Below are positions 1-12,430 of a stretch of DNA of 64,000 nucleotides, piece by piece (within the stretch, counting starts at the first letter, position 1; each line of letters begins with the position of its first letter). The position numbers and the translations under genes were made by a program. The notes beneath the pieces are model-generated. The model was not told the origin of the DNA. It searched no databases and saw nothing but the letters and a program-made list of their open reading frames with translations. Origin of the DNA: Quillaja saponaria (lineage: Eukaryota > Streptophyta > Magnoliopsida > Fabales > Quillajaceae); NCBI GenBank assembly GCA_029379385.1, contig CM055612.1, positions 9,920,001 to 9,984,000 on the forward strand. The letters run 5' to 3'.

Positions 1-1072
1 CACATTAATTCTCCTTCAAGACAAACTTGTAAGGCCATTGAATTCACCTTGCTTGTTACTTGCCATATACTCCTGACAAACCTAAATTATATTTTGTAAA
101 AACTCTCAGCAAAACGTCCTTATTTATGAAACACTTGTATTGGACACATGATCAATGGAGATGAAACACTCAATTACATGTCCCTCCTTGTTCACATAAT
201 GACGCATGACAATAGACATTTTCTCTTTGTTTAATATCATGTCACGAGATTCATCAATCATGATTGCAAAAAGATCATCTCCAATATCATGCACAATAGC
301 ATTACTTGTCTCAATAGAAGATGCACTTATAATAATCCTTTTGGATATTAGGTTCTATAGGGTTAAAAATTTTTATAAGCATTTTTAAGAATCATGTCAA
401 CATTTTCATTATGGTTTGCAAGAAACTGCAAAAGCTTAAGAAAATTTCCTTGATTACTTGAATCAACTGATACATCATGACCACTGAAAGCCAATCCTTG
501 TTGTAAAAGAAATCAAACACAAAAAATAGTTTCAGTTAAGTGAATTTGATACTTCCTTTTAGCATGATCATATTGTATAATAATAGCAACCTCGACTACA
601 TTGTTTCTAATTCATTAATGGTTGACATTTCCTCCAAGCTGGATAGTTAGCACTATTAGAATCTATAACATGCTTGGCATATCTAATCGAAAAATCCTTT
701 AGTAATAAAGACATCAATACCCCATTGCTCCTAACATTAGGCCTCATAAGATAACAACATAACAAAATACTTCATCTTTTTTGTTTTAGTATATTCTAAC
801 CAATTATCAAACTTTTCAAACCATTTGGGTTGAAATGCAGTAAAGTATCTGATAATAATCTCTAAGGAAATTCTTTATCTTTTGGTTGACAATGACCTTT
901 TGACAAATAAATTTTTCAAATTTAATCTTGGTCATTAGGATGATAGTACTAAAAAAAAAAATTAGTCTTTTCTAAGGTCAGCTAGACATGTTTTACATTA
1001 ATTTTCAAGAATATTTTCTTTGTAGTTGAAGATGACTTTAAGTTTTAGAGTTCTTTTGAAAAACTTGTCCAT
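1..1072 (-). pseudogene. hAT-type transposase remnant (DUF4371 / ZMYM1-like)
   Basis: Read on the minus strand from an ATG at 1072 (begins MDKFFKRTLK, the usual style of these proteins), the segment shows scattered family motifs in several frames: an FCY-type cysteine motif near 750-780, AFSGHDVSVDSSNQGNFLK around 430-500, the downstream DUF4371 core IVHDIGDDLFAIMIDESRD around 240-310, HVSNTS near 135-150, and GEFNGL near 40. Known members are domesticated or autonomous hAT transposases with a TTF-type zinc finger, DUF4371 and a C-terminal dimerisation region. Several stops and frameshifts break this copy, so it is a pseudogene. The C-terminal part would lie beyond the left window edge. Identification of the family is firm; exact limits are not. 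Confidence 0.8.
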
Positions 1073-3147
1073 ATCTAACACAAATTACAAAACATACCAT
1101 TGGTTTTGGTTTTGGTTTGGTTGTGTCACCTTAAGATATTACTAGTTTATGCACAAAAGGGGAGCAATGTTTGTATGTTCTTTTTCCACCAATACATGTC
1201 TTCTAAGGTGATCATACTCATATTAAGGTCCAAATTATGTGTTATAGTTTGTTAAGTGGGTCCAAGATCAAGATAAATACAAATATGCAAGTGTTTTTGC
1301 ATAATTTTGAGATTTGATCTTTTCCTCCCTACTCTTTATTAACCCTTTTGAAAAGTAGAACATATCAGATTAGTTAAAATCAGAAAGCATTTGAATATTG
1401 AATTATTTTGATAATTATATATACAATTCTAATTATGCATACTTGCAGTTAACATACTAATAAGCATATAACTATTATGCATCATTGTAGTTAACAGACT
1501 AGTAATACTGCTATGTCTTTCCATAACATAAAATGGGTGCAAACTGTTTAAAAAGAAAAACAAGTCAGTGGTAGAAACTATACCAGCTTTGGTGATATGC
1601 CTGAATGATTTCAACATCCAGCTAACAGAAGTAACAAGTTCAATCATTTCTATATCTCAAAGAGGATAAACAAAACTGTACAATGTTATCAAACTTTCAA
1701 GAAAACACATCCATCACCTCTGCTACATTCTCTTATAGTTATGAGCTTAGGATTGTTCATCTATAGGCCTCATTGTATCCATTTTAGAAACTTTATTGCT
1801 AATTTAAAACCTAAGCACATTCCCAATAGTTGTCAAGTATTTTTTTCAACCCATCAACTTTTTCTTGTAGTAGTTCTACTATGATTTAATAGAGAACATT
1901 CATATCCTAATAAATCAAGTAAAAATAAAAAAATAAAAAATTTCAACTTCACCAAGAACCCCAATTTTCAGTTTGAAGATATGTAACCTAGGTTTTTTAA
2001 CATGACAAAACATTCATCATAAACCAAAACAAAACCAATGAATTTTGATTTCCATAAAAGTTATTTTATTCGATTTCATCAAGGAGCTTGGTAACCACTT
2101 TGTTTCTTTCATCATGAAATAGAAAAAAAAAACTCCCCAAAGATAATCCCCCTGGTGAATGGGAGAGGCAAATGAATTTCTTGTGAATTTTTCCAAAATT
2201 TTAGAACCATAGATTTATAGAATTAAGAAAGAGTTTGACAGTGACTTACCTTAATTTTAGAAAATTCTCAAATTCGTCAAATCTTAAAACGAAGATGGAG
2301 TCGACGGAGGCAATTAGTGTTGATAGAGTTGACAACGACAACCTCAATTGATGCAATCACTAGATTTGCAGATGAAATGTGAGGTAGGAGTGAGAGATGA
2401 TGATGAATGACTGAATGGTAGGGAAGGGATGTATTTGGTTTGATGGAAGCAATGTATCAAGTTTGATAGATGGAGGAGAGATACTGTAGGAGTAAGGGTA
2501 GACAAAGTGGTAATTTTGTCTATTTTTATTTTCATCTTTGGGTAATTTAGGTAGTCACCTCTTTCATGGGTAATAGGTTTTCCATGGTTAAGAAAAAAAA
2601 AGTTTGAAAATATGTGAAGGAGAACAATAATATCTCGAGTAAAAAATCCTTATTTTTTAGCAAACATGACTAAAAATTATACCGGATTGCATATTTCTTT
2701 GTAATAGCTTTTAAAATGATATTAGCTCCAAATTATATCTATTAGGTGGGTCCTACCCACGGACCCACCTAGGGAAGAGGAGTGTAAACTTAAGATTATT
2801 TTGAAGTGAAAATAATGCTTAAGATTATTTTAAGTGAAAGTAATTCCTCTAATGTATCTTGTGCACTTGCAAGCACCATTAGCAAAAAAATAATAAATAG
2901 AATTACACATTAGAGTTTGTCCATTTTTGGATTTTAAAACTAAAGATTTTGAACAAACATGCAAGGTTTAGCAAATATGATTGGATTGGATATGGATTAC
3001 AAAATCCTCATGAATTGAAAGTCATATCACCATTTATCATAGTTCAAGCACCAAAGAAGGAAAAAACAAATTTCAAGCCAAAAGCGTATGATACACGGTC
3101 CCGGAAAGAGAATAAGCACCATCACTTACGTTGTGATGAAATTGCCC
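1073..3147. other. Intergenic, A/T-rich, no gene seen
   Basis: No reading frame here resembles a protein I recognise. The one distinct structure is a short G/C-rich inverted repeat at about 2741-2770 with 11-base arms TAGGTGGGTCC and GGACCCACCTA around a 7-base loop. The part next to the following gene, 2950-3147, should hold its promoter. Confidence 0.5.
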
Positions 3148-3154
3148 TATAAAT
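3148..3154 (+). promoter_or_regulatory. Probable TATA box of the coiled-coil gene
   Basis: TATAAAT lies at 3148-3154, followed by a C/T-rich stretch (3175-3300) typical of a plant transcription start and 5' leader, and about 375 bases before the chosen ATG at 3524. The leader also holds a (GA)n run at 3471-3494. Confidence 0.6.
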
Positions 3155-3523
3155 GGCGGAGGCCCTTCAGTTGTGTACTTTCTCACACTCAATCATCTGC
3201 TTCTCTACAGCCTTCGCCTCTTTCTCTCTCTCTCTAACTCTTCACTAATTACACTTCAACACCTCCAAAACCCTTCGTTTCCCCAAAACCCCCCAATCGT
3301 CAGTTTCCCTCCAAATCCTCACCTCCGGTAACCTCTCACTTCTTATTGTCTTCGTCCAACTACGTTTCATTGTCCTTAAAGCCCCACTGTTGAAAGATTT
3401 TTCTGTTCTAGGGTTCGTGTCTGCTTTATTGATCCTCAAAACCTAGGGTATTTGTTAACATACAGAGAGGGTGAGAGAGAGAGAGAGAGAGAGACGTGGA
3501 GCATTGTCGAATTTTTTTGTTCA

Positions 3524-6500
3524 ATGGAGGCTACGGTAGGTGTAGCCGCCGCCACCACCACTCCGGATGGTTCTCTTCCGATGCCACCATCATCCAGAAA
3601 GGAATGGCGTGCTGTTGCAGAGCATCATTCGGTACGAAACCGAGGGGAAGAGGTAATGATTTTCTAGGAATATGCGTGAGAATGTGTGCTTAGCATTTGA
3701 GAAAATGTGGGAAATCGGGCCTATGAATGATGTGAAATTCTGGGTCTTTGGGTTTTCTTTTCTTTTCCGTTGTCCTTCATTTTTTTTCTTCCCTTCTAGC
3801 GTTCGTATTTACTTTTGTTTCTGTCTAAAGAATTTGGTATCAACGGGTTCTTACAATATGTGTAAGGTTAAAGATATCCATTTGTTGGTGCGTAATGCTG
3901 ATAATGTGGTCATTTGCTATAACGATTTGGGACTTTAGGTGCCCAGTGTTTGCTTTGTGCAGGAGTCAATATCATAGTCTAACTTACTTTGTATATTAGT
4001 AGGGTTGAGACTATAGGAGAGAAGTCTGAGATTTGAGTATGTCTTTTCATTTCTAGCAATTTCTTTTTGGAGTCACCATTTATGGTTTATGGTTCTTGGT
4101 TGAGGGGAGATTGTATTTCAGTATACTAGAACTTCAAATTTTGCTAGATTTTTTATTTGGGATGTGTTACCGTGCATTGTGTCATTATTGACCAAATAAG
4201 CACATGGTACATGTATGTATTTAGAAGTGGTGAGAATGAAACACAGCACAGGAAGACACACATTCATTTGTTTGTTACCTTGATATTAATTGGAGGAACT
4301 TTGAAATCATATAAACAGAGTGTTGAGTGTTGACTAATTTACATGTAGATTTAAAATAGTTAACCAAGTTTGAAGTCTCTGATCTGATTCCTGACATTGT
4401 TTTAGCTGTAAAATATTCAGATTGTTGCTTAAGTTTTAAGATTTTGAAGTTTGAAGTTGTTGTTTTCGTTTATGCTTGCTGTGAATCATGGGCCGACTTT
4501 TCTGTTTTTTATTTTTATTTTGCTGTTTTCAGATTTATGCATTTTGGTCACTTTCTTGCTTGTTAATTGAGCATCTTATGATAATCAGGAATTAGAACGG
4601 ATGAAGCTAGGTCAATCAGATGAGAGAACCATATATGAGGTAATGATGCTGGTATTAGAACCTGCTTTTAGTTTCAAAGAATTAGTGAAAGTGAAGATGA
4701 TTTCATGTGTATCAAGGTGCAGCAGGGAAGAGATCCACTTGATGTTGATTTCTGCTCAATCACAATGGATGGAACCTTAGACAATGAAATTTTACAGCAG
4801 CGAATTGATAATGTTGCTAGACAAAGAGAGGAGTTGCAACAGATTGAAATTGAGCTCAGGACTCAAATGGTTGCAAGATCTGAAATAATGGATATGCAAA
4901 ACAACTTTGATGATCAAATTAAGGAGCATGCAAATGCTGCTAGCAGGCTTCAGGTGTAAACTCAGATGAATATTTATAAATTTATATATTATTAAAATTG
5001 TATGGAGTAAACTTTTTCTTAATGTTTATGCTTTCTATTGTAACTATTTTTAATGGCTTTTGTGTAATTGAATAGAGAAGCAGCATATTGTACTAGTGAA
5101 ATCACTGGGACATCTTTGAGCTTAACATAAATCTTTTTCTTTGAAGATACATATTCACCTTCAGGAGGCCATCAATTGTTAGTCTATTTTAAATATGTTT
5201 ACATGGGTTTGTAGGACCAACTCCATGAAAGGGAGCAGTCAATACATGAGCTGGAAAGGAAAATGGAGGAGAAAGATAGAGAGATGCATGCAATTAAACA
5301 AGACAACGAAGCGGTTTGTTGACCTCATGCTTTTATGAGATTGTAACTTTGGACAGGCTTTGTCGTTAAATTAATTGCAATCTACTGTTTCATTTTGCTA
5401 GGCATGGGCTAAACAGGATCTTCTTCGAGAACAGAACATGGAACTAGTGACTTTCAGGTATGTTTGTTAGATTGCTTGGGGATGTGAATTTGGACTTTGA
5501 TGCAACTGTTACATCATTTGGCAGAAGAGAGCGTGATCATTCAGAAGCTGAAAGAGCTCAACAAATAAAACAAATCCATGACCTTCAAGAACATATTCAA
5601 GAAAAAGAAAGACAGCTTATTGAGTTGCAGGAACAAGTATGTTTATTAGAATTTTGTGGTTTACTTTTTCTGGTCAGAAGAAAAATGAAATTCTCATATG
5701 TACACTAATGTTAAGTATACATTCATCAGTATCTTACTTCTAACTTACTCATAAGAATGACGTTTTATTCTTTCTGGATTATTAGCTGCACTACAATGGT
5801 TTGTATTTGGACGGTAATTTCTAGTTGTTTCCTTGGCAGTTACTGTACGACTTTATGTTTTGGTATGATTGTGGGCTGATGTTGATTTTATCTTTCAGCA
5901 TAGAGCTGCTCAGGAAACCATTATGTATAAAGATGAACAGTTGAGGGATGGCCAAGCTTGGGTTGCTCGTCTGCGGGAGATGGATGTGTTGCAGACAAAT
6001 ACAAACCACACATTACAAGCTGAACTGAGAGAACGCGCAGAGCAATATAACCAACTCTGGATTGCTTGTCAACGACAGGTTTGATTTGTTTTGAGCCCTT
6101 ATAAATTTCAAGGGTTCATTGTTTTGTTTATATTGACTATCTTCTCGTGCATCCTTATACTTGTCCATCTTTTTGTGCCCAATTGTCTGTAGTTCACTTT
6201 CAACAATTTTTTGCAAGACAATTGTGTCTTACCTAAATTTCAGTAGATGATTTTAATTAGTGTTTCTGAAGCATAGAAGTGAGATGAAGTTATGTTTGTC
6301 CTTAAGTTGTGCAGCTTGTTTTTCTATGCTTTATATTATTTCAAGTGTTATATTGAAAGGTATATATGAAAATCAAAAGATTCTGTCCCTCAAGGAATCC
6401 ATACTTTTTTATATAGTATAGATCACAAGACAACAGTCCATGTTGCAACACTTTGTTTATATTTGGGTTATGGGTGCCAGTTTGCAGAGATGGAAAGACT

Positions 6501-9500
6501 TCATTTGCATACTGTACAACAGCTTCAACTTGAGGCCGCTGATGCAAGGGAAAGAAATGGAATTTACACTGATAACTCATGCTTGCCCCAAGAAAATTCA
6601 CAAAATAATGCATCTCACTTTGGACAGGACAACAAAACCCAAGTTGACATAAGTGGAAGCACTTCTAGAGGAAATACTGGTGGCCTTCCAAATGAGAATT
6701 CAGACAATATACCATCTTTTGCTTTGGCTGGCAATTCGTCAACCCAGGTAGTGTACTTTGATAAAATATTTGATCAACAAACAGCTAGTTTTGTTGTTTT
6801 CCACATCATCAAATTGCATCATGTTTCATGGAAGGAAAATCTATATATAATAAGCAATCTATAGAGGAGATTCTGATTGAGCTCCTTCCAGATAGTTATG
6901 ATTTTATGAGTTACTGTAATATACTGTGGTTAATGGTTTTTTGTTGGTTATGAGTACTGAACTTCCTGTTCTGTTGTATTTTATACTGTTGCATTTTTAA
7001 AATTGCTATGTTTTGTGATCGTACATTTGCCTAATGTTTTCTTTTGAACCGTACATTGTTTACTACCTTTACAATGGTTTATTGTTGGCATGAGTTTGAC
7101 AAGCTGTTGAAATTTGAGGATAATGCTGATTCAGAAAATAAAAGGGCCCACTTTGTATTGCCTTGAGTTCAAGATAGTGTCCGGCAACAGTTACAAAAAT
7201 GATTTTACTAAGACTCGTGAATCATGGTGTTTATTGTGGTAGACTGCGATCAGCCAAGTATACTGAGACATGATTGTAATATTTCCTATGTTCTTTAGTG
7301 ATTTATTAAGTTTCAGCGAATTTCTGGAATGTTCATACCGAGATATGTGCTGTCCATGCCAAAATAAAGCCAAATGGGCTATGGATATCTGGGAGAACAC
7401 AAACTTTTGTATCTTGTGTTGAACCCGGCTGAGGTTATTATTTTTGCTGTAGATTTGTTCAGTGGTTTTAGTCAGTGGAAAATAATGAATGAGCAGATTT
7501 AAAGGACTTGCACAGCTTGTTGTGTTCTCAAACATCAAGTTTTTCTAATGTAGACTTAAGTGGCAGACTAACTGTAGATTTCAGATGTAGAATGATGCTT
7601 TTTCCATTTGTATGGACTAGGTTTAGGACTGAAGAGTTTGTTACTTTTTATTGAGTGGGTCTAATGTTTAGAGGAACCAAGGGAGGCAATGATATTCTTA
7701 GGCTGAGTTTGGTAATGTTGTGGCTTTTAAAAAGTTCTTGTGGCTATCAATTGCGTAAAAGTAGTTGTCAAAAAGCTTCAGTCAGCGAAACTTACATGGG
7801 GGGCTGTCATCGAGAAAGATATGGCTGCTCTAGGGATTACTGAAAATGTTGTCTTGGATCGATACAAATGGAGGAAAAGGATTCATATAGCTGACCCCAA
7901 CTAGTTTGGGATTTAAGGCTTAGTTGAGTTGAGCTTTTTAAAGCATTCCTGTACTTTTAAAATAAAAAAAGAATCCTTAAAAAATAATTAACCAAACAGT
8001 TTTTGCATGTTGCAGCTTTTAAAAAGTCACAGAAACGTCTTGAAAAGCATTACCAAACTTAGTTTTCAATCGGTTCATTTTTTATTTTTTATTTTTTTGA
8101 GGATACATAGTTATTTAGTATTTGAGAAGGCAGCACTTAAAGCTAATGGGATGTGTAAGACGGTGGATACCAATGAAACCATAGTCCTTTAGATTTAATT
8201 TAATATAATTTGATTGAGACAGTGAGATAGAGGGAGGTGTCCAACATGGACTTAGTGTTGGAGATATTGATTTGTTGAATATTTACCTAGTCTTTCTGTA
8301 CAAAGTGCGAAAGGAAAAAAACAAAAAATTGCACAGTTTAAGTTATTTGAATTAATAAGCTCTTTATGAATAGACTGGCACTAAAATACAGAGTATGGAA
8401 GTCAAAATATTGGTGAAAACATTTACATTGGAGCTATGTTATAATTCAAAAGTGTAGAATTTGATGTCATTAAATTATATCAAAGTCAAGTTGCACAATG
8501 AGAATTTCTCAACTCAACCCTACTAGGCCTTAAATCTCAAACTAGTTGGAGTCAGCTACATAAATCCTTTTTCACCTATTCGCATCTATCCAACGCATCG
8601 TTTTCAGTGATGCCTAAAGCAATCATATCCCAAACAATGAGAGTTTAAGCTTCTAAATTATATAGATGTAATATGTAGATTTGTTTAATAGGATGCAGGT
8701 TATATAATATTCATGCTGCTAATCATTATGTAGTACTATGTGAAGTCCACCATATACCACTGGTCCAGCATGTTTATTAATAACTTATTATATAACATGA
8801 TGACTGAAAAGCTTTCTTATTTACTAAACAGCATGATTGACAATATATTTTTCACGAGTGACCACAAATTATCTTTCACCTTGATTTTTAACATCCTTTT
8901 GTGGTTCTTACTAGACTGATCATGTCGCTGGTGTTCCAATCACTCCATCTCTGCTTGGGGTGCCTTCATACATGCCACCTGGCCAATTGCCTGCATTGCA
9001 TCCATTTGTTATGCATCAGCAGGGAGTTCCCCATTCTGTTACATCACATGTAACTCAATCTCATGTTGGGCTTTTTCACCAAGCACCAGCAATGTCACCT
9101 TTCCAGCAGTGGCAGAACCAACAGGTATTGATAGAAGAAATTGTCTTCCTTGTCCTTCCTTGTTCTTTGTATTTTATTACTACCTTGGTCATACATATAG
9201 TGTGCTTCTGTTCGTTTTCATCAGGCTACAACAGAGGGTTCACAGATATTTATGCAGGATGAGCCACTGTCATCTGAGACTGGGCAGAATTTGATGATAT
9301 CAGATGCCAAGTTTAACTATGAAATGTCTGTTAATGGGCAAGCTCTTCATCATGACTATTTGGATGTTCACACCAGGCAAGGGGAGGAGCCACAATCTGG
9401 GATTTCATCATCTCTTGGGGAAGCACAGGTTTTGTTGTTGACAATGTTGCTAATTACAATGGGTTTTTTTCCTTATCTTTTCTGTAAGCAGTATTGATGT

Positions 9501-11019
9501 AAAGATTTAATTTGTCTATTCAAGGTTCACCATTCAGTTAATAGAGATCATGTAGCTCTCCAATCAGAGAAAAGCCTGCAACAAATTTCTCCCCAATTTC
9601 ATGATGCATTAAGATTGAATTCTCTTAAACAGAACAGAGAAATCAAGGTTTGTGATTTCTATGTCGCATTTTTACCCAGTGTTGCTTTTGTGCAATGAAG
9701 TTAGCCCTGGTAACACCAGCTTTTAACCAGAGAATATTTGTCCTTGCACAGGAGCAGAATGTTCTGACTTCTACAAGCCATGGACTGGAAGGTCAACTTT
9801 TAACATCAGAGCAGTCACCTTCTTCTGCCAACATATCATCTGATGTAATCCATTCAGTCAATAACAGTAAAATGGTATCTACTGGTGCTGTTTTGCCTGA
9901 AGCATATAGCTCAACTGGGCAGACAGATATGCCAACATTAGGAAATTCTTTGGAGACTGCAATCCTTGATGAAAGGTCATTATTAGCATGTATAGTTCGC
10001 ACTATTCCAGCTGGTGGAAGAATTCGTATAAGTGGAACGGTTAGTAAGTCTACCTATAAAATTTAGGCTATATCTTTACAAAATATGGTTGTTTTGTACT
10101 TCTGATGCTGGTTTAATTGACACTCTGATATGCCTGTCTAATACAGCTCCCAAATAGGCTGTGCAAGATGCTTGCACCTCTATACTGGCATGATTACAAG
10201 AAAAAATATGGAAAGCTTGATGACTTTGTTGCCAGTCACCCTGAAGTAAGTTTGTAGGAAGATTTTGGTTCATTCATAGATGCATGAACACTAAGGCACC
10301 TAATACGTGTGGTATATTTATATTACAACCTCACAGTTTTGTCTTCTAATTTCAGTTATTTATGATTGAGGGTGATTACATTCAACTTCGAGATGGAGCA
10401 CAGAAAATGGTAGCAGCAACTGCAGCTGTTGCCAAAGTTGCTGCAGCAGCTGCAGCATCATCTCCTTATTCTTCATTTTTGCCAACAGTGGCAGTTACCC
10501 CAATGGCTCAGTCTCATCGATCTGAAGAAGGTTCCATCTATTGATTCCAAAAATGTCAAAACAGATGCTGCTGTTGTAAAGGAGTATACTGATGATCCCC
10601 TGAAGCTCTCAATAATGCAGAATCAGAAAACAAATGGTGTGCATTCCAGCGTTTCTGGAGGGTTCTCTAATGTTAAAATTCTGAGCAAACCTAAAGATTC
10701 TCGGGAAATGGATGGTCCTGAATATAGGCCTTCCCAGTCTGCTATACATTTAAGTGTCGGAAATGGTGCAAAACTTGATAGATCAAGTATGATCAGTAGC
10801 AAGAGCAGAGACTCAGATAATGGGATACGAGGCTCAAATTTTACTGGGAAACAGCAGAGCAGGTATTCCATCAAATAGGCAGTAGCTTGATTATATCTAT
10901 CATTAGCTGCATTTGTTATAAAGGTGATTGCTTACTTAGATAAAAAGTTGGGATATAATGCTCATTGTGCCCTATTTTGTGACAGGACAACTGCTGCTGC
11001 ATACACTTCACACAGATAG
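3524..11019 (+). CDS. Coiled-coil protein with C-terminal winged-helix-like domain (plant-conserved, function unknown)
   Basis: Fifteen coding exons with GT-AG borders join in frame except for one 1-base shift: 3524-3652, 4589-4639, 4717-4953, 5215-5313, 5402-5457, 5525-5636, 5899-6078, 6481-6747, 8915-9124, 9225-9428, 9525-9647, 9752-10039, 10147-10245, 10356-10862, 10986-11018/9. The product is about 864 residues. Order: short basic N-terminus; long coiled coil rich in Glu/Gln/Arg (about residues 50-310); Ser/Asn/Pro/Gln-rich linker including MPPGQLPALHPF; a compact block starting ERSLLACIVRTIPAGG and running through YWHDYKKKYGKLDDFV to MIEGDYIQLRDGAQ, which looks like an OST-HTH/winged-helix fold; an Ala-rich helix; a basic Ser-rich tail. 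I recognise it as a widespread uncharacterised plant protein but know no symbol. An in-frame ATG at 3452 could add 24 residues. Around 10518-10521 the frame slips by one base: either a sequence error or a real mutation truncating the tail. Confidence 0.85.
7703..8062. mobile_element. MITE-like element (hAT style) with nested LINE tail
   Basis: Imperfect terminal inverted repeats are visible: CTGAGTTTGGTAATG at 7703-7717 and the reverse complement of CTAAGTTTGGTAATG at 8048-8062, each followed inward by GGCTTTTAAAAAG-like sequence. The interior from about 7786 to 7942 is the 3' end of an RTE-type LINE. A relative of the left end (GTTTGGTAATATTGTGGCTTT) occurs at about 48553. I found no clear target-site duplication. 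Confidence 0.55.
7786..7942 (+). mobile_element. RTE-type LINE, 3' end fragment
   Basis: The segment is collinear and about 85% alike by eye to the 3' end of the full LINE at 54120-54280: CTTACATGGGGG, GAGAAAGATATGGCTG, GATCGATAC, then AACTAGTTTGGGATTTAAGG and a short TTGAGTTGAG tail. It is a 5'-truncated copy in the sense orientation of the host gene. Confidence 0.8.
8509..8640 (-). mobile_element. RTE-type LINE, 3' end fragment, antisense
   Basis: The reverse complement of this intron segment again gives the LINE 3' end: a GATATGATTGCTTTAGG start, a TAGATGCGAATAGG block, then GTAGCTGACTCCAACTAGTT and a TTGAGTTGAGA tail. It is a different insertion from the one at 7786 and in the opposite orientation. 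Confidence 0.75.
10518..10544 (+). other. Frameshift (about +1) within exon 14 of the coiled-coil gene
   Basis: The frame entering exon 14 (MIEGDYIQLRDG...TPMAQSHR) meets a TGA at 10542-10544. The +1 frame starting at 10522 continues openly for over 330 bases to a good splice donor at 10863 and reads KKVPSIDSKNVKTDAAV, a sequence with the same low-complexity Ser/Lys style as the rest of the tail. Both frames therefore look like parts of one protein separated by one extra base in 10518-10521. Confidence 0.7.
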
Positions 11020-12430
11020 TAAGTATAGTGCTCACTGGAAGCTGTATAACTTATTTTTTTTTTGGGTGCTAATTTGTCCCTTTATATGCACGCTGCACCT
11101 TTATTTTGGCAGTCATGTTCTTAGACAATATAGGATGAACAGTAGAATATCATTGAGAAACCTATTTATCACTGATCAGATCTAATCTATTCTTTGTAGT
11201 TAGTTTTGGACCTTCTTTTGTTGAATGCAAAGGTTAAAACTTACAAAATAAGTGTAGATTATTAAATTAACTTTTTGTCTGATGGCCATAATTGCATGCT
11301 TTTGGTAGTCATCTAGTCCTGTCTGTGGAGTGCAAGTAACTAATAATAGTAATGGGCCCCCCATCCTAAAACTAGTTTAACAAGTTGAATCCTAGTCTTC
11401 TTTCCTTATAACAACTACAACATTTTCCTGCAAATGCTTGTTTAGGATAATACTTACCTCATTCCTATTTCTATCACAACTTGTATACAAAAGCTTAAAA
11501 CCTGTTCTTCCTATCTCCCACACCCACCCACTTAGTTTCCAGAAAAATACTATGTCTAATCATAGCATCTACTAGCTCCATTAATCTACCCGTAAGTTAT
11601 CCTATGTTCCAAGTTGCTATTTGAATACTATGGTCATGGACTAGCTTCTTTACCCACAAACATCCAATTAGATGCAATAACTCTTCCCCATTTTTCATCC
11701 CACATGCCCTAGCTAACCCTTGCACATTTATAACTGCACCGGTCTGATGCAGCTCGTCCCTAAGTAGGGGATGTCAACGAGTTTTGCCTTGGTTCCATGT
11801 TCATGAATTTTGACGAAGTTTTATGTTAGTTGTTAACCTAGTGCAACCCTCCCTTCATCCAGTCTTGGGACCTGTTGTGTTGAAAGTACAGCAACACATT
11901 ATGAATTGCCACAGATGAATCCATTTACCTAGATTTTGTTAAAATATTCTAATACTCCTCGCTACAGTTTAGACGTAGTTAATAGATTATTAGATGTGCC
12001 AGATTGTCATTTGGCATAAATTGATTTTTATTGTTAGGAAACTCGGTTTTAACTTTGATTTATGCAAACTATCTGCTTTAGTATGTTATAAATCTATACT
12101 TGGTTTTGACAGGCTGCAGGGTTATCTTGTGTACCAGAATGTGCACCTATTTGTGGATCAAGCTTATGGGGGCAATAGATACAGGGTAGAAGACTTCACT
12201 AGCATCTACTGCGTCTAGTACCATTCTGTGATTTGAATTGCCAAAAGTCCTCAAATTTTTTCTTTTCCCTTTTGTCATTTCTTGTTCCTCATGGTGTTTT
12301 AGTGTGTTCTGATTTGAGGTCATATTCATTAACATTCATATGATATCTTCTGGCTTCACAATTCGGGAAATGTCTATTGAATTGGTTTTCTTCAATTGGC
12401 TCATGTTCTTTAGCTAGGGTAATCTAAAAA
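11019..12430 (+). other. Probable 3' UTR intron and last non-coding exon of the coiled-coil gene
   Basis: The last coding exon ends with a strong donor GTAAGT at 11019, which would split the stop codon: TA at 11017-11018, then G either from the unspliced sequence or from the next exon. A matching acceptor TTTTGACAG ends at 12112 and the next base is G, so TAG forms in both cases. The sequence 12113 to about 12430 would then be the 3' UTR, ending in an A-rich stretch suitable for polyadenylation. Confidence 0.5.
11340..11860 (-). mobile_element. RTE-type LINE, 5' leader and endonuclease start, antisense in the last intron
   Basis: On the minus strand the segment contains GGGTAAAGAAGCTAGTCCA (about 11640-11660), also present just before the endonuclease of the LINE at 51367-51386, followed by the endonuclease start: IATWNIG (about 11615-11635), LTGRLMELVDAM, then ETKWVG (about 11523-11540) and RNRNEVSIILNKHLQENV (about 11405-11475). 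These match the LINE at 51390-51620 position by position, with stops. It is a 5' fragment, unlike the 3' fragments in intron 8. Confidence 0.75.

Larger units (their letters stand above)
6748..8914 (+). other. Intron 8 of the coiled-coil gene, carrying transposon fragments
   Basis: At 2.17 kb this is the longest intron within the coding part of the gene. It contains a MITE-like element (7703-8062) that itself holds a LINE 3' end (about 7786-7942), and a second LINE 3' end in antisense (about 8509-8640). No coding exon is missing: exons 8 and 9 join in phase 0. Confidence 0.75.
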
